NCBI RefSeq assembly: GCF_020023385.1
Contig: NZ_JAIQCL010000001.1
Coordinates: 372,001 to 436,000 of the forward strand
Reading direction: 5' to 3'
Length of the DNA: 64,000 bases
From: Planococcus circulans
Lineage (GTDB): Bacteria; Bacillota; Bacilli; Bacillales_A; Planococcaceae
The notes below the pieces were generated by a model. It saw nothing but the letters and a program-made list of their open reading frames with translations. It did not search any database and was not told where the DNA came from. How positions within the stretch are numbered: the stretch's first letter is position 1; each line of letters opens with the position of its first letter. Of the stretch, positions 17,868-28,200 are shown in pieces. Made by a program: the position numbers and the translations under genes.

Positions 17868-18791
17868 TTAAGCATTATGTCTGTGATAGGCCATGTCTTT
17901 ACGGTCCTGCAATACTTTAGCCGTAATTTCGTCAGCATTGTCTGTTTCATTACGCAGCCATTCGTAGAATACCAGCCATAGAAATACTGTGAAAACAAGC
18001 TCCTGAAGAACTTTCATTGTAATTCCACCTGTACGTTGATCTTCAATCGCTGACATAGTGGAGAATAACTCAGGACCCGACAGATTCAATTGCGAAAGCG
18101 TTCCGGCAGGCACACACAATGCCATTGCCTGCAGCCATGCTTCACCATCGGTATATGTCGCGTAAAAAGGAGTGCCGCTGAAGATGATCAATGCACATGC
18201 AGGGGTCATCAAAACACTCAATCCAAATAAGTACGCCAGTTTACTCAATCCATGAAATTTATGCATGCCTTCCAAATTATTGACTACTGGCCACCAATAG
18301 AATATTGCCGAAGTGAATAAGACGATATTTACTGCCCCATGAATCCATACATCTTGTTTGACAAAATCAAAGACCATTGGAATGTGATAAAACGAAAAGA
18401 CCATTCCAAACAAGATCAATGCCAGCATCGGCTTAGTCAAAAAGTTGAATATAGGCTTAACTACTGGAAGATCGATAAATGCTCTCCAGATATAAGTCGG
18501 GATACCCATTATCAGTAACGGTGGAATCAGCAGCAACAACAGCGCCATCTGGACCATATGCATTGTAAATAGGATATGCCCATATAAATCCACAGGTGAA
18601 CCTTTGATGATATAAAGCAGGACAATGCCTGATACAAAAAGTGCAGCTTCTCTTAATGTCAGCGGCTGATTTCCTTTAAACTTTCCACGCCACTTTGTAG
18701 TAGCCAAAAAATATAGAATCGTCACCAAAACGAGGACTGCTAAGTAAACGGGACTCCATAAAGCTTGAAACCCGAAGATACTGATCGGCAT
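17868..18791 (-). CDS. ctaG: Cytochrome c oxidase assembly factor CtaG
   Basis: A 307-residue membrane protein of the CtaG_2 type with about seven transmembrane segments. Histidine-rich segments expected for copper handling are visible: YGHILFTMHMVQMALL near residue 95 and FYHIPMVFD near 153. It supports CuB insertion into caa3 oxidase. The ATG at 18791 follows AAAGGAGG; an upstream start at 18815 is rejected. It is separated from ctaF by a terminator and has its own promoter. Confidence 0.93.
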   Translation of the reverse strand: MPISIFGFQALWSPVYLAVLVLVTILYFLATTKWRGKFKGNQPLTLREAALFVSGIVLLYIIKGSPVDLYGHILFTMHMVQMALLLLLIPPLLIMGIPTYIWRAFIDLPVVKPIFNFLTKPMLALILFGMVFSFYHIPMVFDFVKQDVWIHGAVNIVLFTSAIFYWWPVVNNLEGMHKFHGLSKLAYLFGLSVLMTPACALIIFSGTPFYATYTDGEAWLQAMALCVPAGTLSQLNLSGPELFSTMSAIEDQRTGGITMKVLQELVFTVFLWLVFYEWLRNETDNADEITAKVLQDRKDMAYHRHNA

Positions 18792-18823
18792 GTAATGGGA
18801 CCTCCTTTTCTTCAAGTACCCTC

Positions 18824-18852
18824 ATTATATAGTGGCTTGCAAACTATATCAA
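18824..18852 (-). promoter_or_regulatory. Sigma-A promoter of ctaG-ctaM
   Basis: Minus strand: TTGATA, 17-nt spacer, TATAAT, 33 nt upstream of the ctaG start. The remaining stretch to 18993 shows no other feature that I can recognise. Confidence 0.8.
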
Positions 18853-18993
18853 TGAACGAACTATGAACAATATGAAATATGAAAGTGCCAGACGGCAAGC
18901 TTTTCCTTCCCTTCTCCACCAGAGATGAAATCCACTTCAGAATACAGCCTAAGGCATTTCCCTCTTCGTGTTGCGGGTATATCCTTATCCATA

Positions 18994-19028
18994 GAAAAAG
19001 CCCTTACCTCGAAAGGTAAGGGCTTTTA
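18994..19028 (-). terminator. Terminator of the ctaB-ctaF operon
   Basis: Hairpin AAAAGCCCTTACC / GGTAAGGGCTTTT with a short loop, 9 bp after the ctaF stop codon. Confidence 0.88.
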
Positions 19029-19036
19029 GAATGTGC

Positions 19037-19369
19037 CTACCACCAAACAATTGTCACTAATGCAAGAACTGTGATGAAAGCTACAAACATGCCACAGAAC
19101 ATAAAGAACGCAACCATACCGTGTCCTTTACCGCTCATGTGCATGAAATAGTAAAGTTGAAGAATAACTTGAATGCCCGCCAACAAAAGAATGATTGGAA
19201 CAATCAGGTAAGCGGAGAATCCGGCAGCCACCATCGTAAAGGCAACTAATGTCAAAAAGATCATAATCGCAAAAGTTGCTAAATGGCCGCGCATTTCTTC
19301 TGCTCTCTTTTTCTTCGCGTATTCGAATTCTGCCTGCGATCTAACATGAATATGTGTATCGTGTGCCAT
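19037..19369 (-). CDS. ctaF: Cytochrome c oxidase subunit IV (CtaF)
   Basis: A 110-residue protein with a charged N-terminal tail (MAHDTHIHVRSQAEFEYAKK) and three transmembrane helices, the pattern of subunit IV of caa3 and aa3-type quinol oxidases. LLAGIQVILQLYYFMHM near residue 65 is the characteristic segment. The start ATG shares its A with the ctaE stop (TAATG), so translation is coupled. A longer in-frame start at 19417 would overlap ctaE widely and is rejected. Confidence 0.93.
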   Translation of the reverse strand: MAHDTHIHVRSQAEFEYAKKKRAEEMRGHLATFAIMIFLTLVAFTMVAAGFSAYLIVPIILLLAGIQVILQLYYFMHMSGKGHGMVAFFMFCGMFVAFITVLALVTIVWW

Positions 19370-19995
19370 TATCCGATCACTCCCATCAAATAGACGACAG
19401 TAAAGATGAATACCCATACGACGTCAATAAAATGCCAGTATAACGAAGCAAGATAGAATTTTGGTGCATTGTACATGTTCAAACCGCGTTTAGCGTTTCG
19501 AAGCATCAATGCGATAAACCAGCTAAGGCCGAATAGTACGTGAGCCCCGTGCGTTCCGACTAAAGTGTAAAACGCAGAACTAAAAGCACTGTTTGTATAA
19601 CCGAATCCTAAATGGACATAATGATTAAACTCATAAATCTCCAATCCTAGGAAAGTTGCACCAAGCAGGACTGTAATTCCTAGCCATGCTTGCATCGCTT
19701 TAAAATTATGGTTTTTCATATGGTACATTGCGTAAACGCTTGTCAATGAAGATGTCAAAAGAATCATCGTCATTGCAAAAACCAGCGGCAGTTCAAAAAG
19801 TCCAGCGGCAGAAAACTCCATGCCGCTCGGTCCTTTATCTTTTAATGCAAGGTAAGTTGCGAAAAGCGAAGCAAATGTTACTGTCTCCGCAGCAAGAAGC
19901 AACCAGAAACCAATAAACTTATTTTTCCCTTCCATCGTAGCCGTCTCAGGATGTTCCGGCCATGATTGAGGAGTATATCTTTGATTAATGTCCAT
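19369..19995 (-). CDS. ctaE: Cytochrome c oxidase subunit III (CtaE)
   Basis: A 208-residue subunit III with five transmembrane helices. Signature segments are KFIGFWLLLAAETVTFASLFATY near residue 27 and YTLVGTHGAHVLFGLSWF near 140, plus the C-terminal SLYWHFIDVVWVFIFTVVYL. It forms part of the membrane core around CtaD. ATG at 19995 follows AGGGAGG and overlaps the ctaD end by 11 bp. Confidence 0.96.
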   Translation of the reverse strand: MDINQRYTPQSWPEHPETATMEGKNKFIGFWLLLAAETVTFASLFATYLALKDKGPSGMEFSAAGLFELPLVFAMTMILLTSSLTSVYAMYHMKNHNFKAMQAWLGITVLLGATFLGLEIYEFNHYVHLGFGYTNSAFSSAFYTLVGTHGAHVLFGLSWFIALMLRNAKRGLNMYNAPKFYLASLYWHFIDVVWVFIFTVVYLMGVIG

Positions 19996-21868
19996 CGGTG
20001 TTGCCTCCCTTCGCATCTTCAAGTAATTCTGCTTTCGTAATATGGAATCCTAAATCATCTTTCAATGAACGCACTAACATCGAACCGAAAGTGATGACTA
20101 ATCCGATGATCAAGACGGCCAACGCCCAAGGCTTGTCGCCATCGAGGAAGTACAGTGCTCCGAATGAAGCAATGAACATTCCAAGCGAAATTACGAATGG
20201 AATGATGGAACCATTCGGCATATGGATATCGCCAAGAGGTTCAGCGTAAATCATGCCTTTTTTGTTGCCATCCATTTTTTCGATCCAGAATGTATCAAGA
20301 CCACGAACTAATGGAGTTTGAGCAAAGTTATAGAATGGCGGTGGAGAAGCAATTGCCCATTCCAATGTACGGCCGTCGCCCCATGGATCGTTGCCGACAC
20401 GCTCATTTTTGATAGAAGTCATGACAACGTTTACCAGAAGAATGATAACGCCGATTGCCATCAATACAGCACCTGCTGAACTGATTGCGTTGAATAGATC
20501 CCAGCCTTGGTCAGCTCCGAACGTGTAAACACGGCGAGGCATACCCATCAAGCCAAGGAAATGCTGGATGAAGAAAGTTAAATGGAATCCGATGAAGAAG
20601 AACCAGAACGTCCATTTACCAAGTTTTTCACTAAGCATCGTTCCGAACATTTTCGGCCAGTATAAATGTGTACCTGCCAGAATTGCCAGTACAACACCAC
20701 CAACGATTACATAGTGAAAGTGAGCTACGATAAAGTAGGAATCATGCAATTGATAATCCAAAGGAGCAATCGCCTGCATTACCCCTGTAACCCCACCCGC
20801 AACGAATGACGGAATGAAAGCTACAGCGTAGATCATTGGAGTTGTGAAGGAAATATTCCCTCCCCAGATCGTTAACAACCAGTTGAAAATTTTGATTCCT
20901 GTTGGGACAGCAATGATCATTGTCGCAAGAGCGAATACAGCATTAGCTGTTGGCCCTAAGCCGACTGTGAACATGTGGTGAGCCCAAACCATGAATCCGT
21001 AGAAACCGATAAGAATTGTTGCAAAAACAAGTGCAGTGTATCCGAAAAGGCGTTTACGGGAGAAGATTGCAAAGATTTCGGAGAAGATACCGAAAGCCGG
21101 CAAAATCAGAATATAAACTTCAGGGTGACCGAAGATCCAGAACAAATGCTCCCAGATGATCGTGTTACCACCCATTTCGACTGCAAAGAAGCTTGCTCCG
21201 AACATACGGTCAAAGACCATGAAGAAAAGTCCGACTGTAAGTGGCGGGAATGCCAATAGGATCAAAGCGGAAGCAACGAAAGTTGTCCAAGTGAACAATG
21301 GCATTCTCATATACGTCATGCCTGGTGCACGCATGTTGATGATCGTAACCAGGAAGTTAATCCCTGCGATCAACGTACCAAAACCGGATATCGTCAACCC
21401 CAGTGAATAGAAGTCGATTCCGTGTCCTTCAGATGCCAGTGCCAACGAAGCGTAGTTCGTCCAACCGGCATCCGGTGCGCCGCCCATGAACCAAGAAAGA
21501 TTCAGGAAAATACCACCAAAGAAGAATAACCAGAATCCAAGTGAATTCAAGAATGGGAAGGCTACATCACGCGCGCCGATCTGCAAAGGCATGATGGCGT
21601 TCATGAAAGCCAGTAAAATCGGCATCGCTGCCAAGAATATCATGGTAGTACCGTGCATTGTTATAATTTCATTATATGTTCCGGCACTTAGGAAATCATT
21701 TCCTGCTGTAGCCAACTGGACACGGATCAACATCGCTTCAAGACCACCGACAAGGAAGAAGAAACCACCAGAGATCAGATAAAGGATCGCGATTTTCTTA
21801 TGGTCGACCGTTGTCATGAAGTCCCAAATTGTAGCGCCGAAGCCCTTTTTTTGAGCAATAGAACTCAC
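19985..21868 (-). CDS. ctaD: Cytochrome c oxidase subunit I (CtaD), caa3 type
   Basis: The 627-residue catalytic subunit reduces O2 to water and pumps protons. Heme and copper ligands are visible: MHGTTM near residue 71 (low-spin heme), GHPEVYILILPAF near 250 with the cross-linked His-Tyr pair, WAHHMF near 298 (CuB) and AHFHYVIVGG near 382 (heme a3 and heme a). The C-terminal extension (about residues 520-627) carries the extra helices typical of Bacillus caa3 subunit I. The start is GTG with AGGGAGG upstream. Confidence 0.97.
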   Translation of the reverse strand: MSSIAQKKGFGATIWDFMTTVDHKKIAILYLISGGFFFLVGGLEAMLIRVQLATAGNDFLSAGTYNEIITMHGTTMIFLAAMPILLAFMNAIMPLQIGARDVAFPFLNSLGFWLFFFGGIFLNLSWFMGGAPDAGWTNYASLALASEGHGIDFYSLGLTISGFGTLIAGINFLVTIINMRAPGMTYMRMPLFTWTTFVASALILLAFPPLTVGLFFMVFDRMFGASFFAVEMGGNTIIWEHLFWIFGHPEVYILILPAFGIFSEIFAIFSRKRLFGYTALVFATILIGFYGFMVWAHHMFTVGLGPTANAVFALATMIIAVPTGIKIFNWLLTIWGGNISFTTPMIYAVAFIPSFVAGGVTGVMQAIAPLDYQLHDSYFIVAHFHYVIVGGVVLAILAGTHLYWPKMFGTMLSEKLGKWTFWFFFIGFHLTFFIQHFLGLMGMPRRVYTFGADQGWDLFNAISSAGAVLMAIGVIILLVNVVMTSIKNERVGNDPWGDGRTLEWAIASPPPFYNFAQTPLVRGLDTFWIEKMDGNKKGMIYAEPLGDIHMPNGSIIPFVISLGMFIASFGALYFLDGDKPWALAVLIIGLVITFGSMLVRSLKDDLGFHITKAELLEDAKGGNTDGH

Positions 21869-21898
21869 ACTGTATACCTCCCTTTTTAAGCTTTATTT

Positions 21899-22981
21899 CT
21901 ACTCTTCAACTGTTAGGCCCATTAGATAGGCTGCAAGAGAATCGAGCTGTTGTTCAGTGAATGGTTCACCGTCGTTCAATGATTCAGGATCAGGCATTAA
22001 GTTGCCTGGCTTGTATTCCTGTGGATCTGCAATCCAGTTTTTAAGATTTTCTTCATCATGCTCCAAATATCCGGCAATCCGGTTGCGGTCGCCGAATGTT
22101 GCCAAGTTGGGACCAACTCCACCAGTGCCTCCAACGCCAGAAGTGGCGTGGCAAGCGATACAGCTTTGTTCGAATAGCTCTTGGCCTTCCTGAGCTACCG
22201 CATCTTCAGCAGGAGTCGGTTCTTCCTGCATTGCTGTAACCCATTGGTCAAACTCTTCGCGATCCACAGATTTCACTTTGAAATCCATCAACGCATGAGA
22301 AGGTCCGCAAAGCTCAGCACATTTACCATAGAAAACGCCATCTTCAAGCTCTGAAGATTCCTGATCGAATTCCAGGTAGAAAGTGTTGACGTTTTCCGGG
22401 TTTACATCCAATTTACCGCCAATAGATGGAATCCAGAATGAGTGCTTGATATCCGCAGAAATCAAGTTAAAGTAAACGCGTTCATCAGTTGGTACAACCA
22501 ATTCCTGTGCAGTTACGATTCCTTGTTCAGGGTATTCAAATTCCCACCAGTAAAGTTTTCCGGTTACATTGACTGTCAAATGAGATGAATTGCCATCTTC
22601 TGTCTGAACGTCCATTGTCGAAACGTCAGCCAAATCGAATGTTGAATAGACGGTTGGAACAGCAAGAATCAAAAGAAGGACAATCGGAACAGCTGTCCAC
22701 AAAAACTCTAATCTCGCGCTTCCTTCAACCTGCTCGGGGATCATGTCTTCCCCCATTTTAGAACGGCGGAACTTAACGATTGCTAAAACGAAGATAATCG
22801 ATACAACAATAATGACAAACAGCATAACGACTGATGATAAAATCAACAGATTAAATTGATCTTGAGCAACTTTGCCTGCCGGTATTAAGGTTGAAATCTC
22901 TTCACGTCCGCATCCCGCAAGAAAAACCAGCAATGTGGTCATTAATGCGAAAAGCCGCCATTTTTTAATTCCTTTCATCAT
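21899..22981 (-). CDS. ctaC: Cytochrome c oxidase subunit II with fused cytochrome c domain (CtaC)
   Basis: A 360-residue lipoprotein: signal with lipobox FLAGC (Cys24), two transmembrane helices, a CuA cupredoxin domain ending CAELCGPSHALMDFKV near residue 220, and a C-terminal cytochrome c domain with CIACH near residue 275 and a candidate axial Met in NLMPDPES. The fused heme c domain defines a caa3-type oxidase that takes electrons from cytochrome c. The start is ATG at 22981 or the next codon; AGAGGGG lies somewhat far upstream. Confidence 0.96.
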   Translation of the reverse strand: MMKGIKKWRLFALMTTLLVFLAGCGREEISTLIPAGKVAQDQFNLLILSSVVMLFVIIVVSIIFVLAIVKFRRSKMGEDMIPEQVEGSARLEFLWTAVPIVLLLILAVPTVYSTFDLADVSTMDVQTEDGNSSHLTVNVTGKLYWWEFEYPEQGIVTAQELVVPTDERVYFNLISADIKHSFWIPSIGGKLDVNPENVNTFYLEFDQESSELEDGVFYGKCAELCGPSHALMDFKVKSVDREEFDQWVTAMQEEPTPAEDAVAQEGQELFEQSCIACHATSGVGGTGGVGPNLATFGDRNRIAGYLEHDEENLKNWIADPQEYKPGNLMPDPESLNDGEPFTEQQLDSLAAYLMGLTVEE

Positions 22982-23030
22982 AGCTTTTCATACCCCTCTC
23001 ATTTAAATAGTTTCTCTTTAGAAATGGTCA

Positions 23031-23948
23031 TTAGATAAAGACAGCGAAAATGATCATTGACACAAATAAAATAGTCATATAGTTCAATGAATAGATGAAC
23101 ATCGTCTTCGCCCATTTCAGGTCATCAGCCACTTTAAATCCACGAATGGCTAAGACTAGCCAACCGATGTTCAAAAGTGTCGCTAAGATGATGAAGCCTG
23201 TCCCAAGTTCCATTAATAGGAATGGCAGAGGGAAAAGCATTACAACCCATGCAAGCATCGATTTTTTGGTTCGGTGAAAACCTTTGATTACCGGTAGCAT
23301 CGGAATACCCGCTGCTCGATACTCTTCCGTCCGTTTCATAGCCAAAGCATAGAAATGCGGTGGCTGCCAAATGAACATGATCAGGAATAATGCCCAAGCT
23401 CCTGTGCCGAGTGTCGGTTCAACAGCAGCCCAACCGATCAGCGGCGGTATCGCACCAGAGATGCTCCCCACGATCGTATTGCTGACATGACGTCTTTTAG
23501 ACCACATGGAATATAAGACGACATAAGCTAAAACTCCGGCAATCCCGAATAGACCAGCTGATACAGAAGCGGAAAACAAAAACAATTCGCCTATAACGAT
23601 GAAAGAAACAGCTAGTGCCAATACAGCTGATGGCTTGAATCTTCCTGTCACTGTCGGACGTGCTTTCTTACTTTCCATTAACGGGTCTATATCCGTATCG
23701 ATATAGTTGTTCATAGCTGCAGAACCCGCAATGATCAGTGCTGATCCGACGATGGTATAGACAAGGATATCCAGCTCGTTCAGAAAATGCCTGTCGGAAA
23801 ACTGGAATGCGAGCCACAATCCTGTGAAGACCGTGATCAAATTGGAATTTACAATCCCAATTTTAATAAGTGCCAAAAAGTCTTTCAGGAATGTCGTCGC
23901 TTCCGGCGCTTCGTGTGTCTCTGCAGACATTGCCCGGCCGTTTGACAT
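23031..23948 (-). CDS. ctaB: Protoheme IX farnesyltransferase (heme O synthase)
   Basis: CtaB farnesylates heme B to heme O, the precursor of heme A. The 305-residue UbiA-family membrane protein has the prenyl-diphosphate-binding motif [20 protein letters not shown] at residues 79-98 and about nine hydrophobic segments. ATG at 23948 follows AAAGGAGG at good spacing; the frame upstream to 23978 is rejected. It heads the ctaB-C-D-E-F operon; a possible promoter (TTAAAA, 17 nt, TATGAT) lies in the divergent region with ctaA. Confidence 0.95.
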   Translation of the reverse strand: MSNGRAMSAETHEAPEATTFLKDFLALIKIGIVNSNLITVFTGLWLAFQFSDRHFLNELDILVYTIVGSALIIAGSAAMNNYIDTDIDPLMESKKARPTVTGRFKPSAVLALAVSFIVIGELFLFSASVSAGLFGIAGVLAYVVLYSMWSKRRHVSNTIVGSISGAIPPLIGWAAVEPTLGTGAWALFLIMFIWQPPHFYALAMKRTEEYRAAGIPMLPVIKGFHRTKKSMLAWVVMLFPLPFLLMELGTGFIILATLLNIGWLVLAIRGFKVADDLKWAKTMFIYSLNYMTILFVSMIIFAVFI

Positions 23949-24070
23949 ATAAGTCCCTCCTTTCAAAGTTGTAAGCATATTCCGCTAACCATAACTATAT
24001 CTAAATTCCAGTTGTTTTTCTACATATAACTGAAATTTCCTGATAAAAGAGATGATTTCCACGCAATTGG

Positions 24071-24156
24071 TCTCACAAATATCCATCTCCTATCATACCT
24101 TAACGGTCACACTATTTTAAGATAGAAAAATAATAGTTTTTGAACAGTTTGTGAAG
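24071..24156. promoter_or_regulatory. Candidate ResD-type boxes in the ctaA-ctaB divergent region
   Basis: Two sites resemble the ResD recognition sequence TTTGTGAAT as I know it from B. subtilis: TTTGTGAAG on the plus strand at 24148-24156, and TTTGTGAGA on the minus strand at 24071-24079. They lie between the divergent heme A and heme O synthase genes, and ctaA is a known ResD target in B. subtilis. The wider gap (23949-24294) holds promoters for both directions and no gene. Confidence 0.4.
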
Positions 24157-24208
24157 CTCCATTTATTATGTCCAAATCTTGAAAGTTTCCTCTATTGTTG
24201 ATTTCTCG

Positions 24209-24237
24209 TTGTATTTTGAAGAAACATTCGCTATTAT
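24209..24237 (+). promoter_or_regulatory. Probable promoter of ctaA
   Basis: TTGTAT, 17-nt spacer, TATTAT, some 50 nt upstream of the chosen ctaA start. Confidence 0.5.
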
Positions 24238-24294
24238 CGAGTATGCAGGTAGATGGACGTTGAAAAGTTTTCTATAGAAAAAGTAGGTGGTATT

Positions 24295-25212
24295 TTGCAG
24301 CAAAATAGATATATAAAATGGTTTGCCGTTGCGGCTACTATAGGTATGTTATTCATTCTTCTGGGTGGTGCTCTTGTCACCAAGACCGACAGCGGTATGG
24401 GATGTGGGCGAAATTGGCCAGATTGCAATGGCAAATTGATTCCGGATAATATCACACCTGAAGTTCTGATTGAATTTTCCCACCGCCTTGTAACAGGGGT
24501 CGTCGGCATATTGATCGTCATACTGGCAGTTTGGGCCTGGCGAAAATTCGGACATGTCCGGGAAACAAAATTCTTGGCAATCATGGCCGTTTTCTTTCTG
24601 GTTCTACAGGCATTGATTGGAGCAGCACAGGTTCTTTGGGGACAAGGTGATTTCATCTTAGCACTTCACTTCGGAATTTCCCTGCTGTCGTTCGCTTCCA
24701 TCCTGCTTTTGACGCTGCTGATTTTCGAAGTGGACCGGAAGTTTGATGCAGATCGTTTGCAGATCGGCAAAAAACTCCGCTTTCATACGATAGCCGTCAC
24801 TTTGTATTCCTATATCGTGGTTTATACCGGCGCATTGGTTCGCCATACGGAGTCAAGCCTCATTTGTTCGGATTGGCCGCTTTGCCGGAATGATGATTTT
24901 GCATTGCCGGGCAATATGTATGAATGGGTCCAGATGGGACATCGTGCTGCCGCCGGACTGATTGTCATTTGGCTGGGCTATATCGCCTGGCATGCAATCA
25001 AGCAATACAAGGATCAGCGCGTCATCTATTGGGGATGGACAATCGCTTTCATCATTGTGCTTCTTCAAGCGACAACCGGTATGCTGGTTGTCCTGACCAA
25101 GTTGAATTTAGTTGTGGCACTTCTTCACTCTCTCTTGATCTCCATGCTTTTTGGTCTACTGTGCTACATGGTACTCCTTGTCTCACGCAGCCGAATCAAA
25201 AAATCTTCATAA
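24295..25212 (+). CDS. ctaA: Heme A synthase
   Basis: CtaA oxidises the C8 methyl of heme O to give heme A. The 305-residue protein has eight transmembrane segments in two homologous halves; conserved histidines are seen in LIEFSHRLVTG, LALHFGIS, QMGHRAAAG and ALLHSLLIS. GGALVTKTDSGMGCGRNWPDC near residue 22 and the later SSLICSDWPLC supply the paired cysteines. I chose TTG at 24295 (AGTAGGTGG upstream) because it gives the short N-terminus normal for the family; ATG at 24253 is the alternative. It is divergent from ctaB. Confidence 0.93.
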   Translation: MQQNRYIKWFAVAATIGMLFILLGGALVTKTDSGMGCGRNWPDCNGKLIPDNITPEVLIEFSHRLVTGVVGILIVILAVWAWRKFGHVRETKFLAIMAVFFLVLQALIGAAQVLWGQGDFILALHFGISLLSFASILLLTLLIFEVDRKFDADRLQIGKKLRFHTIAVTLYSYIVVYTGALVRHTESSLICSDWPLCRNDDFALPGNMYEWVQMGHRAAAGLIVIWLGYIAWHAIKQYKDQRVIYWGWTIAFIIVLLQATTGMLVVLTKLNLVVALLHSLLISMLFGLLCYMVLLVSRSRIKKSS

Positions 25213-25248
25213 AAAAATGGCTGGCGCAAATGCGCCAGCCATTTTTTT
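25210..25248. terminator. Bidirectional terminator between ctaA and pyc
   Basis: Long GC-rich hairpin AAAATGGCTGGCGCA / TGCGCCAGCCATTTT with A7 and T7 tracts on the two sides. Confidence 0.92.
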
Positions 25249-28200
25249 ATTTTTTCTCCATTTCAATCAGGAGATCTCCTGTAGAAATACCATCGTTGGC
25301 AACTACATGGATATCTTGGATCGTTCCATCGAACGGAGCTTGGACAGTCGTTTCCATCTTCATGGCTTCTGTCACCAGCAAATGATCGCCGCGTTTCACT
25401 TTAGCGCCTTTTTCCGTCAACACTTTTAATACAGTGCCCGGCATTGTCGCTGCAATATGGCTTTCGTTTGTCGGATTTGCCTTCGGTTTGGCCGTGCTAT
25501 CCGTTTCCACCGTCATGTCCTGAATGCTGACTTCACGTGGCTGGCCGTTCAATTCAAAGTAGATGATGCGCGTTCCGTCTTTTTGCGGTTCGCCAATTGA
25601 TACCATCTTAATCATCAAGGTTTTCCCTTTTTCGATCTCCACTTCGATTTCTTCGCCTAATCTCATTCCGTATAAGAACGTCAACGTGTCAAGAACGGAT
25701 ACATTACCGAATTGGACATTGGTTGCTGTATATTCTTCGAACACTTTTGGATAAAGTGCGTAAGCCAAAACTTCATGGCTTGTGATCGGTCGTTCCAATT
25801 TATCATACAAAGTTTTCTTGATTTCATCGAAATCTGCAGGTTCTAACAGTTCACCAGGACGAACTGTGATTGGCTCACGCTCTTTCAAGATGACTTTCTG
25901 CAGTTCTTCCGGGAATCCACCATGCGGCTGACCGATATAACCTTCAAAGAATTCAATAACGGATTCAGGAAAGTCGATCGTTTTCCCGCGGGAAATGACC
26001 GTTTCTTCATCCAGTTCATTTTGAACCATGAATAATGCCATATCCCCGACTACTTTTGAAGAAGGTGTCACTTTTACGACATCACCGAATAACAGGTTGA
26101 CGCGCGAATACATCGTTTTAACTTCTTCCCAGCGCAGACCGAGACCTACTGCTTTTGACTGCTGTTGAAGATTGCTGTACTGGCCGCCCGGCATTTCATG
26201 TTCATAAACCTCAGAATGCGGGCTGTTCATGCCGCTTTCAAAGTCAACATAGTATTTGCGGACGTCTTCCCAATAATGGGACATTTTTTCTAGCCCTTTA
26301 ACATCCGCTCGAACTTCACGGCCGCTTCCACTTGTTGCGTAGTAAAGTGAGTTGGAGCTTGGCTGGGAAGTCAAACCTGCCATCGATCCAAGAGCCGTAT
26401 CAACGATATCCACACCTGCTTCAATGGCTTTCGAGTAAAGATAGATGCCGTTGCCGCTTGTATCATGTGTATGAAGGTGGATTGGCAGTGAAACCGTATC
26501 CTTTAATTCGGACACTAAACGATACGCCGCTTCCGGTTTTAAAAGACCAGCCATATCTTTGATGGCCAGAATATGAGCGCCTGCCGCTTCCAGTTCTTTT
26601 GCCATATCTTTGTAATATTGAACCGTATACTTGTCACGGCTCGGGTCAAGGATATCCCCAGTATAGCAAATCGCCGCTTCTGCGATTTTACCGGATTGAC
26701 GGACTTCATCAATCGCCACTTCCATTCCTTTGATCCAGTTCAAGCTATCGAAAATACGGAATACATCGATTCCCGCATCGCCTGATTTCCGGACAAATTC
26801 ACGGATGACATTATCGGGATAATTTTTATAGCCGACAGCATTTGCACCACGGAACAGCATTTGGAACAATACGTTCGGAATTTCCTGGCGAAGTTTGATC
26901 AGACGCTCCCATGGATCTTCTTTCAGGAATCTGTAAGACACATCAAAAGTTGCGCCTCCCCACATTTCCAATGAAAACAGATCGCTCTGCAAACGTGCAG
27001 TTTCTTTGGCAATTCCAAACAGGTCATGCGAACGGACGCGTGTAGCCAATAATGATTGGTGGGCATCCCGGAATGTCGTGTCTGTCAACAAGACATCTTC
27101 CTGCTCGTGAATCCATTTGGTCAACCCTTCTGCTCCCTGGAGATCAAAGATTTGTTTAGTACCGCTTGGTGCCGGTGCCGATAAATCGACTTCCGGTTTT
27201 CTCGGAGCGCCATAGATCGGCTTGTTTTTCTTTTCGATACCCGGGAAACCATTTACAGTGACGTTTCCAATATAGCTCAATAGCTTCGTACCACGATCTT
27301 TGCGAACCGGGAAGATGAACAATTCGGGTGTACTGTCGATAAAGCTGGTATCAAAATCACCTTTTATGAAATTCTGGTGTTTTACCACATTTTCCAGGAA
27401 AGGAATATTTGTTTTAATGCCACGAATCCGGAATTCCTGCAAGTTCCGGTCCATTTTAGCCGCCGCTTCTTTGAACGTCACTGCCCAAGTGGAGACTTTC
27501 ACCAAAAGTGAATCATAATAGGGTGAAATGACCGCTCCCTGGAAACCATTACCTGCATCCAGACGGACACCGAAGCCGCCGCCTGAGCGGTATACCATCA
27601 ATTTTCCTGCATCTGGCATGAAATCATTCAACGGATCTTCAGTCGTCACACGGGATTGGATCGCAAAGCCGAATAACGGTATATCACTCTGCTGAGGAAT
27701 CCCCACTTCTTCACTATGGATCATATGCCCTCTCGCAATATGGATCTGCGCATGGACAATGTCGATGCCAGTAATCATCTCGGTAATCGTATGTTCCACT
27801 TGGATACGTGGATTTACTTCAATAAAGTAGAATTCATCATTAGCTACAAGAAACTCTACAGTTCCCGCGTTTATGTAGTTGATGTTTCTCATTAATTTGA
27901 CTGCAGCATCACAAATTTCGTTGCGCAATTCCTCACTGATTGAATTTGAAGGTGCGATTTCCACGACTTTTTGATGACGGCGCTGAATCGAACAATCTCT
28001 TTCGTACAAATGGATGACGTTGCCATCTGAATCACCCAAAATTTGGACTTCAATGTGTTTTGGCTTATCAACAAATTTTTCAACATACATTTCATCTGAA
28101 CCGAAAGCTGCTTTTGCTTCAGATTTCGCACGTTCATAGGCAGACGCCAACTCTTCATGAGATTTAACGATCCGCATTCCGCGACCGCCGCCACCTAGCG

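Noticed and set aside
18853-18993. Possible small gene between ctaF and ctaG
   Set aside because: No frame with a ribosome binding site; only the ctaG promoter and the ctaF terminator at its two ends are supported.
20975-21782. Plus-strand open frames opposite ctaD
   Set aside because: They are antisense shadows of a highly conserved gene, with no ribosome binding sites.
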